A DNA stretch of 64,000 nt from Algoriphagus sp. (GTDB taxonomy: Bacteria; Bacteroidota; Bacteroidia; Cytophagales; Cyclobacteriaceae): the NCBI GenBank assembly GCA_023653075.1, contig JAMNXQ010000001.1, positions 62,001-126,000 on the forward strand. The letters run 5' to 3'. The stretch's first letter is position 1, and every line of letters begins with the position of its first letter. The notes below the pieces were generated by a model that was not told the DNA's origin, searched no databases, and was given only the letters and a program-made list of their open reading frames with translations. Below, piece after piece: positions 63,105-64,000 of the stretch. The position numbers and the translations under genes are program-made.

Positions 63105-64000
63105 ATGAAAATATCCCCTACCGCCATTCGGCAAAAAGTATTTGATACCTCATTTAGAGGCTATGAAAAAAAACAAGTCACTGATTTTCTAGAGGAAATG
63201 AGTGTGATCATGGAACAAATCAACCAAGAGAACTTGGATCTCCGAAGCCGCTTGCAACAGGTAGAGGGTGAGGCCAAGCGTCTCAAAGATGTGGAAGATT
63301 CCTTGTTCCGAACCTTAAAGACAGCAGAAGATACGGGAGCAGCCATCATCACAGAAGCTACTGAAGCTGCGGACGAAATCATTGCAGAGGCCAATCAGCT
63401 TGCTGAAGAAACCACCAAGGATGCACAGCGCTATGCAGAGGACTTGGGTGCATATTCCGTGGAGCAAGCACGAATTATTACGACAGCTGCCGAAGAAAGT
63501 GCAAAAGAAACCATGCGCTCCTTGTCTGAAAACATCAAAGGTTTGGTCAAAAGTTATGAGGGGCTAGTAGAGCAGCGCGAAGCCTTAGTCAAGAGTTTGC
63601 GTAGATTATCTCAGGATGCTTTAAATCAAATTGACCTTTCTGAAACCCATTTTGCTCGAATTGATGCCAAAGCCTACCAGCGAGCAGTGGAGGAATTGAG
63701 TCGATCCAATCATTTTTCTGCAGCGAATGCGGCACACCTCGCTCCAGTAAGTCAACCTAGCCTTGTTCAACTAGAAGAACCACAGCCAGTAATTTTTGAA
63801 GAAGAAGTAAGTAATCCTAACGAGGTAGCAGAGGAGGAAGCGTTTAGTTCAGAAGACGAAAATAGCCTGTTCCATGAGGAAGAAATCTCCGAAATAAGTG
63901 ATGAAGTGCAGGAAGAGGATTTGGTGGATTCGCTAGAAGGAGTAGCATTCGATGAAGGGGAGGAGAAAACTCAGGAAGAAGAGTATAAGGAGGGAGAAGT
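63105..64000 (+). CDS. DivIVA-domain protein, 3' truncated by the window
   Basis: Reading frame open from the ATG at 63105 to the end of the window (298 codons, no stop). Residues 1-60 form the DivIVA N-terminal domain (IRQKVFDTSFRGYEKKQVTD, then FLEEMSVIMEQINQENLDL), which binds curved membrane in DivIVA proteins. A long coiled coil runs from about 60 to 190 with Ala-Glu-rich heptads. The tail (about 220-298) is strongly acidic, with many EE pairs. Probably a polarity or cell-envelope-organising protein paired with the WD40 gene 5 bp upstream. Final length unknown. Confidence 0.85.
   Translation, partial: MKISPTAIRQKVFDTSFRGYEKKQVTDFLEEMSVIMEQINQENLDLRSRLQQVEGEAKRLKDVEDSLFRTLKTAEDTGAAIITEATEAADEIIAEANQLAEETTKDAQRYAEDLGAYSVEQARIITTAAEESAKETMRSLSENIKGLVKSYEGLVEQREALVKSLRRLSQDALNQIDLSETHFARIDAKAYQRAVEELSRSNHFSAANAAHLAPVSQPSLVQLEEPQPVIFEEEVSNPNEVAEEEAFSSEDENSLFHEEEISEISDEVQEEDLVDSLEGVAFDEGEEKTQEEEYKEGE

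Overview
The window reads as chromosomal DNA of a Bacteroidota bacterium, most likely a Cytophagales member such as a Cyclobacteriaceae relative (lineage below phylum is inference). The signs are a SusC/SusD pair, an UpxY-type NusG paralogue, a fused CzcA-TolC metal pump, a bifunctional DAHP synthase/chorismate mutase, LptD, BlaI/M56 regulation, and many upstream boxes of the form TAnnTTTG, the -7 element of this phylum. Shine-Dalgarno sites are scarce. No phage, IS transposase, CRISPR array, rRNA or tRNA gene was seen.

Layout. 1-5464: a tripartite RND efflux operon (TolC end, adaptor, pump), closed by a strong terminator. 5591-14981: an orphan UpxY antiterminator, a dapA-xseA-xseB operon, a CorC/hemolysin-type membrane protein, ligA with a large insertion, and metG. 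15061-25084: a small lipoprotein, a PepSY membrane protein, an OmpR-type two-component system and a CzcA/CzcB heavy-metal efflux pair. 25085-35811: a secreted metallophosphoesterase, a GNAT enzyme, and a SusC-SusD-phosphatase-phosphatase operon that looks like an organophosphate uptake locus. 36002-40740: a short SSB without an acidic tail, then a phosphonate-catabolism locus (PhnZ-like oxygenase, phosphonatase-like HAD, DUF5690 transporter, FAD oxidoreductase). 40785-43139: an APC permease and a kelch protein. 43248-49529: a six-gene Phe/Tyr operon in the order aroGH-aroB-aroA-pheA-aminotransferase-tyrA, transcribed leftward. 50225-56163: proline dehydrogenase, lysS, a DUF4197 protein, and a BlaI/M56 pair. 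56398-64000: lptD divergent from an amidase, a SirB1-like protein, a redoxin, a phosphopantetheinyl transferase, a WD40 protein, and the start of a DivIVA-domain protein.

Most notable signals. (1) Upstream of the aromatic operon is a complete, otherwise unannotated attenuator: a promoter, a 29-codon leader peptide containing WFSYFYF, a competing antiterminator segment and a 12-bp terminator hairpin. Its promoter lies so close to the leader ATG that the leader mRNA may be leaderless. (2) A dispersed intergenic repeat of about 146 bp occurs five times nearly intact and twice in decayed form. It carries three copies of one 10-mer (GATTATCCGC), two direct and one inverted, so its right end can pair with either of two partners. 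(3) The phosphonate locus has a PhnZ with all known active-site residues but no PhnY or PhnW, and a DUF5690 transporter with arginines placed as in the GlpT/UhpT family. (4) Several proteins have unusual architecture: LigA, LysS, CzcA-TolC and SSB.
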